From positions 13,351,583 to 13,415,582 of the forward strand of contig CM022670.1 in the NCBI GenBank assembly GCA_012295275.1: a stretch of DNA of 64,000 nt, in the 5' to 3' direction. Made by a program: the position numbers and the translations under genes. A model generated the notes under the pieces. The model did no database searches, had not been told where the DNA came from, and saw only the letters and a list, made by a program, of their open reading frames with translations. This stretch comes from Chrysomallon squamiferum (Eukaryota; Mollusca; Gastropoda; Neomphalida; Peltospiridae). This document shows positions 60,699 through 64,000 of this stretch, one piece after another. The first letter of the stretch is position 1; each line of letters opens with the position of its first letter.

Positions 60699-63600
60699 TT
60701 AATTAATTAAAAATAATAATAATAATTTATTTTTTACTGAAACATAAATAAAATTACATTAAAAAACCCGCCAATATATAACATTCCAAAATAGCTGCCT
60801 CATAAAAATAAAAGTGTTACAATACTATTTTAACAGGATTGATATTCATTCATACATCTGTCCATCCATCTTTTCATTCATTTATTTTAGTACATTTAGT
60901 AGATTTTAAATATTTTTCTATTTAAACTGTCAAGAAATAGAAACGGTGATATACTGAGTCACATTTAGATAGATTTCTTACTGATATCAAATGTCACAAC
61001 TTCTCTGAAGAAAGGACAGTTAATAAAACATATATCTGTCACAGAAACACAGCAATAAAACTCTTACACACAGACACACATTCAATTTAAATAACAACAA
61101 AACTGTTCTCATTTACAGTGCAATTTCTTAAAATAGAACCCACAGTGCTGTAATGAATGCCAATATAAAAAGACACTGGTACCAACTTTAATAATAAAAT
61201 TTATTAGACATTTGGGACTTAAATGTATTTGACTGACTGAGAGAAGAAATGTATATAAGCTGTTTTTATCAATTAATAGCAGTGGATCTATAAAATGCAA
61301 TAAAAGATATATACTGTATTATCACTGCTATTAAAATATCACCTAACAGTCACTGGCTGTATTGAGAAATAACCCTATTGATGCACCACAGAGAATTGAT
61401 CCAGTGACTAATTATGTCTAAGAGGAGTGTTTTAACCATAAGCTACATCTTCCTTCTTTATAGAAAATATATATATTTTGCAGTCGTACTGGTACAACTA
61501 AAACAAAAATATAATGAATCTTCTCAAAACAACATGAATTTTCCTCAAAACTAAATGTTTTCCATTCATGGTCCTATAGTTTATGAAGTACTAAAAGACA
61601 ATGCCTGAATAGACAGAAAACCACTTCAAACCAAACGTTTTACATTATCTATATTTGTGAGGAAAAAAAAGAATACAAAAAAATGTGTATCTTTGTGGTT
61701 ATCCAAAAATAGTTTTTGATATATAAAATAAATCTTTTATCTAAAGAAATGAATATATTTTTGACAATACATTTAAAAAAAAAAAATCATTTATATCTTT
61801 TTTCTTTAAGTAAAATTAAAATATTATAGTAACTATAATATTACAGATCTACAGGAATGCACACAAAAAGCAATATAAGCTATTTTCCACTGCAATCAAT
61901 AATTCAGTTTAATAAAAACCATGGTATATGTTTCTCTGTGCATGCAATGCAATTAGAAAAAACCCCAAATAAAACAAAAACAAATAAGACTGTTCATTCT
62001 TCATAATAAATCAAATAACCATAACAACAACACAAATAAAGTATTTGTTATCTGAGAAATAATTATAATGATAACAGTAATAACACAACAGTAGCAAAAT
62101 GAAGGGTTTGGAACAATATTATGAGATATTAATTTATTCTTGCATATTTGTATTACAAGAATGTTTATGCCCAATAACTTCTCATAGAAACAGAATGCAC
62201 CATTAACTCTCAACATATTTTTATTTGCATCAGTTACAAAATACAAAAACATACTACATTAAATGATTTAATCTATTAATCATCTGTCTACATTACAAGT
62301 TATCAATTTTATATATATAAAATGCAAAAATATATGATTCAATTCATATTATGAACTCATTTTTATCTGTATCAGTTATACTTGTAAAATACAAGAAGAT
62401 TCTGCAAAAGATGTTTTAATCCAAAAATGTTTAAAATCAATTGACAGCATATTATTATTTTGTTTTTACTTACAGCAATTATACTTGTAAAATAATGAAA
62501 TAATTCATACAGGATTAGAATATATTACCATTTATCAACTTATTTTTACCTGTATTTGTAACACACAAGAAGGTTTCTATATTACATGATTAACTACGTA
62601 GAATGATATCAATATACCCATCAACTTATTTTTTATCAGATATAATTTATACTTGTGTAAAATACAAGACTATACTGTATAATGTGATCAACCCCTTTAC
62701 AACGTAGGAATTCAGTAAAAGGTAACAGCAATAAGCTAAGTGTTCAGCCTGGAGCTGGTTTTACACTTGAGGGCTCCTCTGTCCCGTGTCACAGGGATGA
62801 GAAGAACTGGGTCTGTGAACCAGGCCAAGGGTTCAGTGACATTGTGACAATGTTTGTTTAAGTACACATCTACCTTCACCCAGCTTAGGTACCTACCGAA
62901 CATCGACAAAGATATTTTACATAATATCTTCAGTGATATACATTTTAATGCGTAAAGTTTGTTGTCCGAGAAGTGCTCATGAAACACTATAAAAATCTGA
63001 TCTTGAAGATACAGATTCATAAATTACTGAAATTAAAGATATAAAATGTATTTTTTGTTAAGAAAAATAATTTAATCCAAAGACTGATTGATGTTGGGTA
63101 CCCTGTAAGTTATTTTTACTTTCTTCCAAGGATGAATTAATGATCATGTGTCAAGCTAACTGCAAAACCAGCTTCTTTGTCAGCTGTGGTTATTCTTGGC
63201 AACAGTGTGGATTATACTGCCATCTTCACTAATGTGAAATTTGTGGTTATACTGCTGAACATGTACTAAAATTGTAATTTTGTTTTACTTTTTCAAAATA
63301 TCAAGTTGAGTTCTACTGTGTTTAATAACATCTGAAAATTTAATGGTTATTAGTTATCATAATTAAGTCATTTTTATATCAGTTTTCTTAATTCTGAGAA
63401 ATTACAGTCTGGCAATGGTCTACATAAGATTTATGATCAAACTTATAAAGAATGTGTACATATAGAATTTAAATAAAATATATATTTTTTTTTTTTTTTT
63501 TTTTTGTTTGAATATAAAGCTGATATTTTGTAAACAAACTTCAAGAATAATAGCTAAAAAAATAATTATAATAATAATAATAATAAAAAAGATATTTACA

Positions 63601-64000
63601 TAATAAATAACTTTCTATTGTGTGCAGTGACAATGTGTGCATAGATATGTATGTGTACAATTAAAGCCTGAAACTAATCCTAGCCAAACAATTCTCTTAT
63701 CAAATGTCCCATGATAAAAACAATTTAAAAAATCTTAAGACATTTTATTCCATAAATAAGTAATTTAATCTTGAGCTGTTTCAGCTTAACTTTGCTGAGT
63801 CAAGGATTCACACAATTTAATGTTGAAATAGTTGTTACAATTTAGTCCTTAAACAACTTTGATCAATTTAAATTATGTTTAATGGAATATTTAAGTAACA
63901 TACTTTTAGTATTTAAATATCTCAGACAACCTAAATGTCTTTTATAGATTAGTATTTGTTTGAAATATTTAACTGTGTAATGTTTAAATACTATTGATTA
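60523..64000. other. Upstream region or 5' intron of USP38, no gene recognised
   Basis: Beyond the acceptor at 60523 the sequence is AT-rich non-coding DNA to the window end, probably a 5' intron then promoter. It holds (CA)n at 60651-60695, a T run at 63486-63505 and AAT repeats near 63570. A less AT-rich patch at 62730-62920 might be a repeat fragment or untranslated exon. No start region can be fixed. Confidence 0.4.
60651..60695. repeat. (CA)n microsatellite upstream of the USP38 start exon
   Basis: About 22 CA units roughly 130 bases beyond the exon acceptor. Confidence 0.9.

Noticed and set aside
62736-63020. 94-codon open frame on the minus strand
   Set aside because: No family match; kept only as a composition-shift observation.

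Overview
This is an AT-rich, intron-dense animal nuclear genome segment. It holds seven conserved protein-coding genes, each read here by assembling exons from splice sites, reading phase and remembered family sequence. It contains no bacterial-style operons, no CRISPR array, and no tRNA or rRNA gene that I can see. Short introns, many (TTA/AAT)n, (CA)n and (AAAT)n microsatellites, and retention of MCMDC2 and CLPB suggest an invertebrate, perhaps a lophotrochozoan such as a mollusc. That placement is only an inference.

Layout, left to right: NEK1-type kinase (minus, 3' end off the left edge); NDUFA2 (plus); PLRG1 (minus); MCMDC2 (plus); glucosamine-6-phosphate deaminase GNPDA (minus); CLPB/Skd3 (plus); USP38/USP35-type deubiquitinase (minus, 5' non-coding exon not located). 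The strands alternate strictly - + - + - + -. This gives three divergent pairs sharing short 5' regions (NEK1/NDUFA2, PLRG1/MCMDC2, GNPDA/CLPB) and three convergent 3' regions.

The gene functions do not form one pathway: ciliary and DNA-damage kinase, complex I subunit, spliceosome scaffold, meiotic MCM-like protein, amino-sugar catabolism, mitochondrial disaggregase, ubiquitin protease. The window looks like ordinary conserved housekeeping gene space.

Three things stand out. (1) Four reading-frame breaks lie in A homopolymers of otherwise intact exons: PLRG1 exon 3, MCMDC2 exons 9 and 17, and the large USP38 exon. In each case intron phase independently demands a one-base correction. Assembly error is the simplest explanation. 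(2) Three introns use GC-AG splice sites (NEK1 intron 1, PLRG1 intron 12, MCMDC2 intron 18). (3) The USP38 intron just downstream of the exon carrying the catalytic-cysteine box holds a degenerate array of about 32-bp repeats. Next to it lies a decayed pogo/Tigger-like DNA transposon remnant with a recognisable helix-turn-helix segment. I found no convincing new biological system.
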